A stretch of DNA of 64,000 nt, taken from contig NZ_RCUV01000001.1 of the NCBI RefSeq assembly GCF_003667545.1, positions 224,002 through 288,001 on the forward strand, written 5' to 3'. The notes below the pieces were generated by a model. That model did not search any database. It saw only the letters and a list, made by a program, of their open reading frames with translations, and was not told the DNA's origin. Within the stretch, counting starts at the first letter, position 1. Every line of letters begins with the position of its first letter. Below are positions 54,399 to 63,081 of this stretch, one piece after another. Source of the DNA: Mycetocola manganoxydans (lineage in GTDB: Bacteria > Actinomycetota > Actinomycetes > Actinomycetales > Microbacteriaceae). Both the position numbers and the translations under genes were made by a program.

Positions 54399-56069
54399 AT
54401 GACCACCGTTGTCGCCCGCATTGCCGACGCTCTCGCCCCCTCCATCTCCCACGCTTTCGGCGTGATGGGCAATGGGAACGCCCATGTCATCGATGCCATC
54501 GGCCGTACCCCGGTGAGCTATATCGCCGTGCGCCACGAGGTCGCGACCGTCGCAGCGGCTGACGCGTTCTATCGCGCGAGCGGCAGGCTCGCCCTCGCCA
54601 CCGCTACGTACGGCGCCGGTTTCACGAACACCATCACCGCACTGGCGGAGTCGGTACAGGCGGCGATCCCGCTCGTGCTCCTCGTCGGCGACGCCCCGAC
54701 CTCGGGCGCCCGGCCATGGGACATCGATCAGCGCGCGCTTGCGGCATCCGTTGGCGCTCCCACGTTCACGGTCGGCCGAGCGGATGCCGGCCGGGTCACG
54801 ATCGCCGCCATCAGCCACGCTCTCACCCACCGCACCGCCGTGGTGCTCGCGTTGCCTTACGACCTGACCACCGCTGAGGCGGAGGACGAAGGCACTCTTC
54901 CCGAACCCGCTCGGGCGATGCGAGCGGAACCTCGTGACCCGGAGATCGCGGCCGCGGCATCCGCCCTCTCCCGCGCACGGCGCCCGGTGATCCTGGCCGG
55001 CCGTGGCGCGTGGCTCGCCGGCGCCGGCGCGCCGCTCAGCCGCCTCGCCGACGCGACCGGAGCGCTCACAGCGACGACGGCGCTCGGCCGCTCGCTGTTC
55101 GAACGCCAGGAGTTCGACCTCGGCGTCGTCGGCGGATTCGGCCAGGACGACGCCATGGGCCTGATCGGCCGGGCGGACGTCGTGCTCGTCGCGGGCGCGG
55201 GACTCAACCAGTTCAGCACCCGATTCGGCACACTCTTCGCGCCGGACGCCACGGTGATCCGCATCGACGATCGCACCCCTGAAGCGCACCCGGCGGTCAC
55301 GATCCCCGTGCACGGCGATGTTGCCCTGGCCGCCCATGCCCTGCTCGCCGCCCTTCCGCCTGCCGGTGCCAGCGACCCGGCCTGGCGCGAGACGCTGCTG
55401 ACGGATGCCGCGCGGTTCCGCACCCGGGAGGACGGCGTCGGCATCTGCGAGGACGGCCGTCTCGACCCGCGCAGCGTCGCCACACACCTGGCCGGGATCC
55501 TCCCCGACGACCGCGTCGCGGTCTCGGACGGCGGACATTTCCTCGGCTGGTCGAACACCTACTGGGATGCCGCGTCCCCCAACCGCTGGCTGATGGTCGG
55601 CACCGCGTTTCAGACCATCGGGCTCGGATTCGGCAGTGCCGTCGGCGCTGCAGCTGCCCTCCCGGACTCCACCGTCGTGCTCTCCACCGGAGACGGCGGA
55701 GGGCTGATGGCTCTCGCCGACCTCGACACCGTCATCCGCACCACGCGAAAAGGCATCATCGTCGTCTGGAACGACGCCGCGTACGGTGCTGAAGTTCACG
55801 TCTACGGGCGGATGGGGATCGGCACGGGCCCCATGCTGATCGACGAAGCCGACTTCGCCGGGATCGCGCGATCTCTCGGCGGCCGGGGCGACGTCATCCG
55901 CTCCCTGGAGGATTTCGCCGGCGTGGAAGCCTGGCTGGCTTCTGGCGAGGACGGCGTGTACCTGCTCGACTGCCGCATCTCGCCGACCGTCGTCGCCCCG
56001 TATCAGGAGGAGATCTTCGACCACGCCCTGGAGCGCTGCCGCACGGAACCGGTTCGCTCCGGGCGGTGA
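54399..56069 (+). CDS. Thiamine diphosphate-dependent decarboxylase/acetolactate synthase-like enzyme
   Basis: The 556-residue protein has the three ThDP-enzyme domains: Pyr domain with the conserved Glu (AVRHEVATVAAADAFYR), a central domain, and a PP domain with SDGGHFLGWSNTYWDAASP and a metal/ThDP motif GDGGGLMALADLDT followed by WNDAAYGAEVH. It resembles the acetolactate synthase/benzoylformate decarboxylase group but no specific substrate is evident. Position at the head of the homoprotocatechuate cluster suggests a 2-oxo acid decarboxylase feeding an aryl-acetate pathway. GAAGGA precedes the ATG; the frame upstream is antisense to the TrmH-type gene. Confidence 0.8.
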   Translation: MTTVVARIADALAPSISHAFGVMGNGNAHVIDAIGRTPVSYIAVRHEVATVAAADAFYRASGRLALATATYGAGFTNTITALAESVQAAIPLVLLVGDAPTSGARPWDIDQRALAASVGAPTFTVGRADAGRVTIAAISHALTHRTAVVLALPYDLTTAEAEDEGTLPEPARAMRAEPRDPEIAAAASALSRARRPVILAGRGAWLAGAGAPLSRLADATGALTATTALGRSLFERQEFDLGVVGGFGQDDAMGLIGRADVVLVAGAGLNQFSTRFGTLFAPDATVIRIDDRTPEAHPAVTIPVHGDVALAAHALLAALPPAGASDPAWRETLLTDAARFRTREDGVGICEDGRLDPRSVATHLAGILPDDRVAVSDGGHFLGWSNTYWDAASPNRWLMVGTAFQTIGLGFGSAVGAAAALPDSTVVLSTGDGGGLMALADLDTVIRTTRKGIIVVWNDAAYGAEVHVYGRMGIGTGPMLIDEADFAGIARSLGGRGDVIRSLEDFAGVEAWLASGEDGVYLLDCRISPTVVAPYQEEIFDHALERCRTEPVRSGR

Positions 56070-56082
56070 GGGTCGGATATGG

Positions 56083-56094
56083 TTCGTATACGAT
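56083..56094. promoter_or_regulatory. Operator-like palindrome upstream of hpaH
   Basis: TTCGTATACGAT contains the perfect 10-bp palindrome TCGTATACGA and lies 58 bases before hpaH. It matches two sites between the MHS transporter and the hpaG-position gene, suggesting a common GntR-type repressor. Confidence 0.6.
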
Positions 56095-56151
56095 CATCGC
56101 TGATCTCCCGGGCCCGCTCCGGAGGGATCCACCTCCCGAAAGGCTCGGAGC

Positions 56152-56937
56152 ATGCTTGAAAAATCCGTCATCGACGGGATCGCCAATGAACTCTACGAGG
56201 CGGAGCAGTCGCGATCGACCATCCCGCGTCTGACCGCCCGGTATCCCGACATGACCGTCGAGGATTCCTACGCCGTGCAGAACGTGTGGAAGGAACGCGG
56301 CCTCGCCGCGGGCCGCCGGCTCGTGGGCCGCAAGATCGGACTCACGTCGAAGGTGATGCAGGTCGCGACCGGCATCACCGAACCGGACTACGGCATCATC
56401 TTCGACGACATGGTCTACGAGAACGGTGCGGTGATTCCGCACGACACGTTCTCGAACGTGCGAATCGAAGTGGAGCTCGCGTTCGTGCTCGGCAAGGACC
56501 TGTCCGGCCCGAACTGCACCCTCTTCGACGTCCTCGACGCGACCGACTACGTGATCCCTGCCCTCGAGATCCTCGACTCGAGAATCGAGATGCAGGGACG
56601 CACCATCGTCGACACCATCTCGGACAACGCGGCGATGGGTGGCATGGTGATGGGCGGCAACCCGGTCAGGATCGGTGACGTCGACCTTCGCTGGGTCTCT
56701 GCCCTGCTGTACCGCAACGAGACCATCGAAGAATCCGGCGTCGCAGCCGCCGTGCTCAACCATCCGGCGGCCGGCGTGTACTGGCTCGCGAACAAGCTCG
56801 CCCAGCACGGCACGAGCCTCCAGGCCGGCGAGATCATCCTCGCCGGCTCGTTCACCCGTCCAATGTGGGTGGAAAAGGGCGACACCGTCCAAGCCGATTA
56901 CGGGCAGTTGGGATCCATCACATGCCGCTTCAGCTAG
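56152..56937 (+). CDS. hpaH: 2-oxo-hept-4-ene-1,7-dioate hydratase
   Basis: HpaH adds water to 2-oxo-hept-4-ene-1,7-dioate, giving 4-hydroxy-2-oxoheptanedioate in homoprotocatechuate breakdown. The 261-residue protein has the MhpD/HpaH hydratase features VGRKIGLTSKVMQVATGITEPDYG, the acidic metal site FSNVRIEVELAFVLGKDL and ALEILDSRIEMQGRTIVDTI. Its ATG follows GGAG closely. It overlaps hpaI by 16 bases, so the two last steps of the pathway are translated together. Confidence 0.92.
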   Translation: MLEKSVIDGIANELYEAEQSRSTIPRLTARYPDMTVEDSYAVQNVWKERGLAAGRRLVGRKIGLTSKVMQVATGITEPDYGIIFDDMVYENGAVIPHDTFSNVRIEVELAFVLGKDLSGPNCTLFDVLDATDYVIPALEILDSRIEMQGRTIVDTISDNAAMGGMVMGGNPVRIGDVDLRWVSALLYRNETIEESGVAAAVLNHPAAGVYWLANKLAQHGTSLQAGEIILAGSFTRPMWVEKGDTVQADYGQLGSITCRFS

Positions 56938-57728
56938 CCCCCACCTTCCGGGACGATCTGAGCGGCTCCGACCGGCCGCTCGTCGGCATGTGGGTCTGTT
57001 CCGGCAGCCCCCTCATCGCCGAGATCTGCGCCGGTTCCGGACTGGACTGGCTTCTCATCGACGGCGAGCACAGCCCGATCGGTCTCGAGTCCATCCTCGC
57101 CCAGCTTCAGGCCGTCGCCGGCTATCCGGTCACGCCTCTCGTGCGCGCCCCGTCGGGCGACACCGTGCTGATCAAGCAGTTCCTCGACCTCGGCGTGCAG
57201 AACCTGCTCGTTCCCATGGTCAACACGCGCGAGGAGGCGCGTCACGTTGTCTCCGCCGTCCGTTATCCCCCACGCGGTGTCCGCGGCGTCGGCAGTGCCC
57301 TCGCGCGCGCCGCCCGGTGGAACCGTGTCGACGACTACCTGGGTCGTGCTGACGAATACGTGTCGCTCTTCGTCCAGATCGAAACCGCGGATGCCGTAGC
57401 GAACGCCGCCGAGATCGCGAGCGTCGACGGCGTCGACGGCGCGTTCGTGGGACCATCAGATCTCGCGGCATCCATGGGTTTGCTGGGACAACAGGAGCAC
57501 CCGGACGTGGTCGCCGCTGTCGAAAGCGCCATCCGCACCATCGTCGAGACCGGAAAACCGGTCGGCGTCAACGCCTTCAACCCACGAATGGCGGAACGCT
57601 ACCTCGCCGCGGGAGCGACGTTCGTACTCGTCGGTGCCGACGTGGCCCTCCTCGCCCGCAGCTCAGAAGCACTCGCGGCCGAGTACATTCCGGCGGAAAC
57701 GGACGACACTCCACGCGCCAGTTACTAG
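56922..57728 (+). CDS. hpaI: 4-hydroxy-2-oxoheptane-1,7-dioate aldolase
   Basis: HpaI splits 4-hydroxy-2-oxoheptanedioate into pyruvate and succinic semialdehyde. The 268-residue class II aldolase has LVGMWVCSGSPLIAEICAGSGLDWLLIDGEHSP in its first barrel strands, YPPRGVRGVGSALARAARW, and the metal-binding VQIETADAVANAAEIA and GPSDLAASMG. The chosen ATG at 56922 lies inside the end of hpaH; longer frames are less supported. A strong terminator follows 15 bases after the stop. Confidence 0.93.
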   Translation: MPLQLAPTFRDDLSGSDRPLVGMWVCSGSPLIAEICAGSGLDWLLIDGEHSPIGLESILAQLQAVAGYPVTPLVRAPSGDTVLIKQFLDLGVQNLLVPMVNTREEARHVVSAVRYPPRGVRGVGSALARAARWNRVDDYLGRADEYVSLFVQIETADAVANAAEIASVDGVDGAFVGPSDLAASMGLLGQQEHPDVVAAVESAIRTIVETGKPVGVNAFNPRMAERYLAAGATFVLVGADVALLARSSEALAAEYIPAETDDTPRASY

Positions 57729-57742
57729 TCGCAGTACACGAA

Positions 57743-57778
57743 GGGAGGGCAGCCGCGCGGCTGCCCTCCCGTTTTTTT
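57743..57778 (+). terminator. Rho-independent terminator after hpaI
   Basis: A 13-bp GC-rich stem GGGAGGGCAGCCG/CGGCTGCCCTCCC (57743-57755, 57758-57770) with a very short loop is followed by GTTTTTTT. It also lies between hpaI and the convergent transporter gene. Confidence 0.94.
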
Positions 57779-57787
57779 CGTCTTCGA

Positions 57788-59161
57788 TCAGACGGTGGCC
57801 TTCGAGCCCTGGAAGTGGCCGACGGACTGAAGATCCTCATGATCGTGACCGAGCGGGATGCCGGTGCGGTCGCGCAGGATCAGCGTCGCGGCGAAGGCGA
57901 CGACGGTGACGCCGGCGATGTAGAACGCGACCGAGATCGATTCACCGGTTGTCTGCACCAGGTACGTCGCGATCGTCGGCGCGAACGCGCCACCGAGGAT
58001 CGCTCCGATCGCGTAAGTGATCGACACACCGGAGTAGCGGATCGACGCCGGGAACAGTTCGGCGAAGTACGCCGCCTGCTGCCCATAGGTGAACCCGTTC
58101 CCGATCGTGAACAGTGACAGCCCGAGGAACAACAGCCACACGTTGCCGGTGTTGACGAGCGGGAACAGCAGGAACACCGTGATCAGCTGCACGATCCAGC
58201 CGATGATGTAGGTGTTGCGCCGACCGATCCGGTCGGAGAGACCACCGGCAATCCATGTCATGATCAGCCACACGACCGCTGACCCCGTCACAGCGAGGAG
58301 CACGGGCGTGCGCTCGAGACCGACGAACCCGTTGGGATCGGTCGCATAGTTCTGGATGTAGCCCCCGGTCGTCATATATCCGGCGGCGTTGTTCCCTGCG
58401 AAGGTGAGGGCGGCGAGGATCACGAGGAGCCAGTGCTTCTTGAAGAGCTGGACCGCGGGCATCCGCGATTGTTCCTTGCGGGCTGCGATCTCCTGGAAGA
58501 CCGGGCTTTCGTCGATCGTGCGACGCACGACCATCCCCACGACCACGAGAACGACGCTCAGCAGGAACGGCACACGCCAGCCCCACTCGAGGAACGCCTC
58601 ACCGGGGGAGATCACGCCGGTCATCAATGCGAGGGTTCCGGAAGCCAGGAGCAGACCGATCGGAACGCCGATCTGCGGGAACGAACCGGCACGACCGCGA
58701 CGGTCGCTCGGCGCGGTCTCGACAGCCATGAGCACGGCGCCGCCCCACTCACCGCCGGTGGAGAGTCCCTGCAGGATCCGGAGCAGAACGAGGATGATCG
58801 GCGCGGCGATGCCGATCTGCTGATACGTCGGCAGCAGACCGATGATCGTGGTCGCCGCCCCCATGAGGATGAGGGTGATGACGAGCATCGCTTTTCGACC
58901 GACCTTGTCGCCGTAGTGACCGGCGAGGAACGCTCCGAGGGGACGGAAGAGGAAACTCACGCCGACCGAACCGAACGACAGCAGGATGGCGATTTGCGGT
59001 CCGGCCGGCTCGAAGAACAACGTCGCGAAGACAAGGCCGGCAGCGCTCGCGTAAAGGAAGAAGTCGTACCACTCGATGGTGGTTCCGATGACGGTGGCGA
59101 GGGCCACCTTGCGTCGTTCGGCCGCGGTCCGCGGGTCGACTTGCCTGGGTTCTGTGGACAT
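57788..59161 (-). CDS. MFS transporter, MHS family, probable aromatic acid permease
   Basis: The 457-residue protein has twelve helices and the MHS signatures VIGTTIEWYDFFLYASAAGL, GHYGDKVGRKAML and QGLSTGGEWGGAVLMAVE. It is a second, distinct member beside the one at 38107. Lying inside the homoprotocatechuate cluster and divergent from the hpaG-position gene, it probably imports an aryl acetate such as 4-hydroxyphenylacetate by proton symport. The 179-base divergent region holds two GntR-type palindromes. Confidence 0.9.
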   Translation of the reverse strand: MSTEPRQVDPRTAAERRKVALATVIGTTIEWYDFFLYASAAGLVFATLFFEPAGPQIAILLSFGSVGVSFLFRPLGAFLAGHYGDKVGRKAMLVITLILMGAATTIIGLLPTYQQIGIAAPIILVLLRILQGLSTGGEWGGAVLMAVETAPSDRRGRAGSFPQIGVPIGLLLASGTLALMTGVISPGEAFLEWGWRVPFLLSVVLVVVGMVVRRTIDESPVFQEIAARKEQSRMPAVQLFKKHWLLVILAALTFAGNNAAGYMTTGGYIQNYATDPNGFVGLERTPVLLAVTGSAVVWLIMTWIAGGLSDRIGRRNTYIIGWIVQLITVFLLFPLVNTGNVWLLFLGLSLFTIGNGFTYGQQAAYFAELFPASIRYSGVSITYAIGAILGGAFAPTIATYLVQTTGESISVAFYIAGVTVVAFAATLILRDRTGIPLGHDHEDLQSVGHFQGSKATV

Positions 59162-59236
59162 CGCTGGATGACTCCTTCGTCATGAACTCGCGCGGATTGG
59201 CGGGGTGAATACCCTCACCCCAGGATGATAGACCAT

Positions 59237-59299
59237 ATCGTATATCTTTGTAAGGGTCGTATTTGCGGCTCTTGCAATCCTCGTCCGATTGTATATGAT
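59237..59299. promoter_or_regulatory. Two operator-like sites in the transporter/hpaG divergent region
   Basis: ATCGTATATCTT (59237-59248) and ATTGTATATGAT (59288-59299) are 51 bases apart, near the two divergent start codons. With TTCGTATACGAT at 56083 they define a consensus close to ATCGTATACGAT. They are probably bound by the GntR regulator encoded at 60798. Confidence 0.6.
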
Positions 59300-59340
59300 T
59301 TGTTATACCGAGCTCGGTTCCACTTCAGACAAGGACGTCG

Positions 59341-60801
59341 ATGACCTCTCCAGCCAGCCCGCTTCCCGGCAAGATCGTCGCCGTGCACCTCAATTACCGC
59401 TCCCGTGCCGAGCAACGCGGGCGCACCCCTTCCTTCCCCTCCTACTTCTTCAAACCGTCGTCGTCGATCGCGGCGACGGGTGGAACACTCGAGCGGCCCG
59501 CCGGCACCGAACTCCTCGCCTTCGAGGGTGAAATCGCACTGATTCTCGGCGAGACCGTTCGCCGGATCTCGCCCGAACAGGGCTGGTCAGCGATCAGCGG
59601 AGTCACCGCCGCGAACGACTTCGGTATCTACGACCTGCGAACGGCCGACAAGGGATCGAACGTGCGATCGAAGGGGGGCGACGGGTTCACTCCGCTCGGC
59701 CCGGAGGTGCTCCCCGCCGATTCGGTCGATCCTGGCGCCCTCCGCGTTCGCACCTGGCTCAACGGTGTCCTGGTCCAGGAGGACACCACCGATGGCCTGC
59801 TGTTCCCCTTCGGCCAGCTCGTCGCCGATCTCTCCCAGCTCATGACGCTTGAAAAGGGTGACGTCATCCTGACGGGAACCCCTGCGGGGTCGTCGGTCGC
59901 GCAACCCGGTGACGTCGTCGAGGTCGAGGTCGACAGCCCGAGCGCGGAGGGCTCTCGCACAACAGGTCGACTCGTCACGACGATCACGCAGGGCACGGAT
60001 GCCTTCGGCGACTTCGGGACCCGGCCGAGCGTCGACGACACACAGCGCGAAGAAGCCTGGGGAAGCCGCGAGGAGGCGGGGCTCGCGACCGATCCCGCGT
60101 TCGAGCTCACCGAAGAGCTCACCGAACGGATCAACTCGGTCGGCACGGCGACGCTGAGTTCGCAATTGCGCAAGCGCGGCCTCAACAATGTGTCCATCGA
60201 CGGGCTGCGGTCCACGAAACCGGGAGTCCGCCTCGTCGGGCGCGCCCGCACGCTCCGCTACATCCCGAATCGTGAGGACCTCTTTGCGTCACACGGCGGC
60301 GGGTACAACGCTCAGAAGCGCGCCTTCGACTCCCTCCAGCCAGGTGACGTGCTCGTCATGGAGGCTCGCGGCGAGCACGGAACCGGCACGGTCGGCGACA
60401 TCCTGGCCCTGCGCGCGCAGGTGCGAGGGGCTGCCGGCATCGTCACCGACGGCGGTGTACGCGACCTCGCGGCCGTCGCCGCCCTCGATATGCCGACGTA
60501 TTCCGCCGGCGGACACCCCGCCGTTCTCGGCCGCCGCCATGTCCCCTGGGACGTCGACGTCACCGTCGCCTGCGGCGGAACATCCGTGCAGCCCGGCGAT
60601 GTCATCGTCGGTGACGACGACGGGCTGATCGTGATCCCTCCGGCTCTCGTCGAGGACGTTGTCCGCGACTCGATCGAACAGGAGCGGGAGGAGACATTCA
60701 TCGCTGAGCAGGTAGCTCGCGGTGAAGGCGTCGATGGGCTCTACCCGATGAATGCAGACTGGAGATCCCGATACGCCGACTGGAAGGCATCCCGCGAATG
60801 A
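59341..60801 (+). CDS. Fumarylacetoacetate hydrolase-RraA-like fusion (hpaG position)
   Basis: The 486-residue protein has an N-terminal FAH domain (about residues 1-215; FEGEIALILGETVRR, VILTGTPAGSSVAQPGDVVEVEV) and a C-terminal RraA/HMG-aldolase-like domain (about 255-470; VGDILALRAQVRGAAGIVTDGGVRDLAAV, DVIVGDDDGLIVIP). Classical HpaG is two FAH halves that isomerise and decarboxylate 5-oxopent-3-ene-1,2,5-tricarboxylate. Here the second half is replaced by a domain whose relatives are oxaloacetate decarboxylases and aldolases. I infer that it performs the same decarboxylation/isomerisation. AAGGA precedes the ATG. Confidence 0.85.
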   Translation: MTSPASPLPGKIVAVHLNYRSRAEQRGRTPSFPSYFFKPSSSIAATGGTLERPAGTELLAFEGEIALILGETVRRISPEQGWSAISGVTAANDFGIYDLRTADKGSNVRSKGGDGFTPLGPEVLPADSVDPGALRVRTWLNGVLVQEDTTDGLLFPFGQLVADLSQLMTLEKGDVILTGTPAGSSVAQPGDVVEVEVDSPSAEGSRTTGRLVTTITQGTDAFGDFGTRPSVDDTQREEAWGSREEAGLATDPAFELTEELTERINSVGTATLSSQLRKRGLNNVSIDGLRSTKPGVRLVGRARTLRYIPNREDLFASHGGGYNAQKRAFDSLQPGDVLVMEARGEHGTGTVGDILALRAQVRGAAGIVTDGGVRDLAAVAALDMPTYSAGGHPAVLGRRHVPWDVDVTVACGGTSVQPGDVIVGDDDGLIVIPPALVEDVVRDSIEQEREETFIAEQVARGEGVDGLYPMNADWRSRYADWKASRE

Positions 60802-61481
60802 CCGTCGCCCCCGCTACCCGCAGCAAGTCCGAGCTCTCCTACACCTGGATCCGCTCGAAGATCGAGGGCGGCGCTTTCGTTCCCGGTTACCGCCTCGTCC
60901 TCGGCGCGATCGCCAAGGAACTCGACGTCAGCGTCGTGCCCGTCCGTGAGGCCATCCGCAGGCTCGAAGCGGAGGGACTCGTCACGTTCGAACGCAACGT
61001 CGGAGCCCAGGTCGCCATGCTCAACGAGACCGGGTACGTCACGACGATGCAGACACTGAGCATTCTCGAGGGCGCAGCGACGATGTTGTCTGCACCCTTC
61101 ATCACCGATGAGGACATCGCCGCAGCTCGCGCCGTGAACGCGAACATGGCTGACTGCCTGGAGAACTTCGACCCGCACCGGTTCACCGAGCTCAACCGCG
61201 AATTCCACTCGATCCTCTTCGAGCGCTGCCCGAACGACAACCTCCTCGATCTCGTGCACCGGGGCTGGAACTCGCTGAACATGCTGCGGGACTCGACGTT
61301 CAGCTTCGTGCCGGGGCGGGCGCACCAGTCGGTGGCCGAGCACGAGGGCATCCTGTCGCTCCTCGAAAACGGTGCAGACAGCCTCGACATCGAGCTGGCC
61401 GCTCGCGCCCACCGTACCCGCACGCTCGACGCGTTCACCGAATACCAGTCCACCCACAAACGTTCCCCCGTCCAGCCATAA
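60798..61481 (+). CDS. GntR family transcriptional regulator (FCD subfamily)
   Basis: The 227-residue protein has an N-terminal winged HTH (IAKELDVSVVPVREAIRRLEAEGLV) and an all-helical FCD effector domain with metal-site residues (ELNREFHSILFE; HQSVAEHEGILSLLE). FadR-like members typically repress catabolic genes until a carboxylate inducer binds. It overlaps the upstream stop by four bases and lies between hpaG-position and hpaE genes, so it is a co-expressed repressor of the cluster. Candidate operators are at 56083, 59237 and 59288. Confidence 0.92.
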   Translation: MTVAPATRSKSELSYTWIRSKIEGGAFVPGYRLVLGAIAKELDVSVVPVREAIRRLEAEGLVTFERNVGAQVAMLNETGYVTTMQTLSILEGAATMLSAPFITDEDIAAARAVNANMADCLENFDPHRFTELNREFHSILFERCPNDNLLDLVHRGWNSLNMLRDSTFSFVPGRAHQSVAEHEGILSLLENGADSLDIELAARAHRTRTLDAFTEYQSTHKRSPVQP

Positions 61482-61500
61482 CTGCATCGGAGCATCCACC

Positions 61501-63033
61501 ATGGCGCACTACATCCCCGAGAACCTTCCGACCCGGATCCAGCACTACATCGACGGTGAGTTCGTCGACAGTATTTCGGGTGAGACCTTCGACGTGCTCG
61601 ACCCGGTGTCGAATGCGAACTACGCCACAGCCGCATCCGGCCAGAGCGAAGACATCGACCGCGCCGTCGCCGCCGCGAAGAAGGCGTTCGAGACCGGCCC
61701 GTGGCCGCGGATGCTCCCGCGCGCCCGGTCACGCATCCTCAACAAAATCGCGGATGCCGTCGAAGCGCAGGACGCACGACTCGCCGAACTCGAAACCTTC
61801 GACACCGGCCTGCCGATCACCCAGGCGCTCGGCCAGGCGCAGCGCGCCGCCGAGAACTTCCGGTTCTTCGCCGACCTCATCGTCGCCCAGGCCGACGACC
61901 ACTACAAGGTCCCCGGTCGCCAGGTCAACTACGTCAACCGCAAGCCCAAGGGTGTCGCCGGCCTGATCACGCCGTGGAACACGCCGTTCATGCTCGAGAG
62001 CTGGAAGCTCGCACCCGCCCTGGCTTCCGGCTGCACCGTCGTGCTCAAGCCGGCCGAGTTCACTCCGCTGTCGGCGAGCCTGTGGGCGTCGATCTTCGAG
62101 GAAGCCGGACTGCCGAAGGGCGTGTTCAACCTCGTCAACGGCCTCGGTGAGTCCGCGGGTGACGCTCTCGTGAAGCACCCGGATGTCCCACTCATCTCGT
62201 TCACCGGGGAGTCGAGCACCGGGCAGACGATCTTCGCCAACTGCGCGCCGCATCTCAAGGGCATGTCGATGGAGCTCGGCGGCAAGTCCCCCGCTGTCGT
62301 CTTCGCCGACGCCGACCTCGACTCCGCGATCGACTCGACCCTGTTCGGCGTCTTCTCGCTCAACGGCGAGCGCTGCACCGCCGGCAGCCGGATCCTCGTC
62401 GAGCGGCCCATCTACGACGAGTTCCTCGAACGGTATGCCGCGCGGGCGAAGAACATCGTCGTCGGCGACCCGCACGACCCCAGGACCGAGGTCGGCGCGC
62501 TCGTTCACCCCGAGCACTACGACAAGGTCATGAGCTACGTCGAGATCGGCAAGAGCGAAGGCCGGCTTCTCGCCGGCGGAGGCCGGCCGGAAAACCTTCC
62601 CGAGGGCAACTACGTCTCCCCGACGGTCTTCGCCGATGTCGCTCCGGATGCCCGGATCTTCCAGGAGGAGATCTTCGGTCCCGTCGTGGCCATCACCCCC
62701 TTCGACACCGATGAGGAGGCGCTCGAGCTGGCCAACTGCATCCGTTACGGGCTTGCCGCGTACATCTGGACCTCCGACCTGACGCGTGCGCACACCTTCG
62801 CGCAGTCGGTCGAGGCGGGAATGGTGTGGCTGAACTCGCACAACGTTCGCGACCTGCGTACCCCGTTCGGCGGGGTGAAGGCGTCCGGTCTCGGACACGA
62901 GGGCGGCTACCGCTCGATTGACTTCTACACCGACCAGCAGGCCGTGCACATCACCATCGGCGAGGTGCACACGGCCCGTTTCGGTGTGAAGGCCCCCGAG
63001 GACGTCGCGCCCGTCGTCACCCCCAACCCGTGA
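61501..63033 (+). CDS. hpaE: 5-carboxymethyl-2-hydroxymuconate semialdehyde dehydrogenase
   Basis: HpaE oxidises the ring-cleavage semialdehyde to 5-carboxymethyl-2-hydroxymuconate with NAD+. The 510-residue ALDH starts IPENLPTRIQHYIDGEFVDS and has the catalytic Cys in SLNGERCTAGSRILVE, the catalytic Glu in MELGGKSPAVVFADADLDS and PWNTPFMLESWKLAPALASG for cofactor binding. Specificity rests on the strong likeness to HpaE and on flanking hpaD. GGAG is nine bases before the ATG, 20 bases after the GntR gene. Confidence 0.93.
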   Translation: MAHYIPENLPTRIQHYIDGEFVDSISGETFDVLDPVSNANYATAASGQSEDIDRAVAAAKKAFETGPWPRMLPRARSRILNKIADAVEAQDARLAELETFDTGLPITQALGQAQRAAENFRFFADLIVAQADDHYKVPGRQVNYVNRKPKGVAGLITPWNTPFMLESWKLAPALASGCTVVLKPAEFTPLSASLWASIFEEAGLPKGVFNLVNGLGESAGDALVKHPDVPLISFTGESSTGQTIFANCAPHLKGMSMELGGKSPAVVFADADLDSAIDSTLFGVFSLNGERCTAGSRILVERPIYDEFLERYAARAKNIVVGDPHDPRTEVGALVHPEHYDKVMSYVEIGKSEGRLLAGGGRPENLPEGNYVSPTVFADVAPDARIFQEEIFGPVVAITPFDTDEEALELANCIRYGLAAYIWTSDLTRAHTFAQSVEAGMVWLNSHNVRDLRTPFGGVKASGLGHEGGYRSIDFYTDQQAVHITIGEVHTARFGVKAPEDVAPVVTPNP

Positions 63034-63081
63034 GCGCGTCTCACTCCTCTCAATTCGTCTCACTCACGCAAGGAAGCTGAC

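Noticed and set aside
54291..56024. 577-codon minus-strand open frame opposite the ThDP enzyme
   Set aside because: Shadow frame; the plus-strand protein has all ThDP-enzyme motifs.
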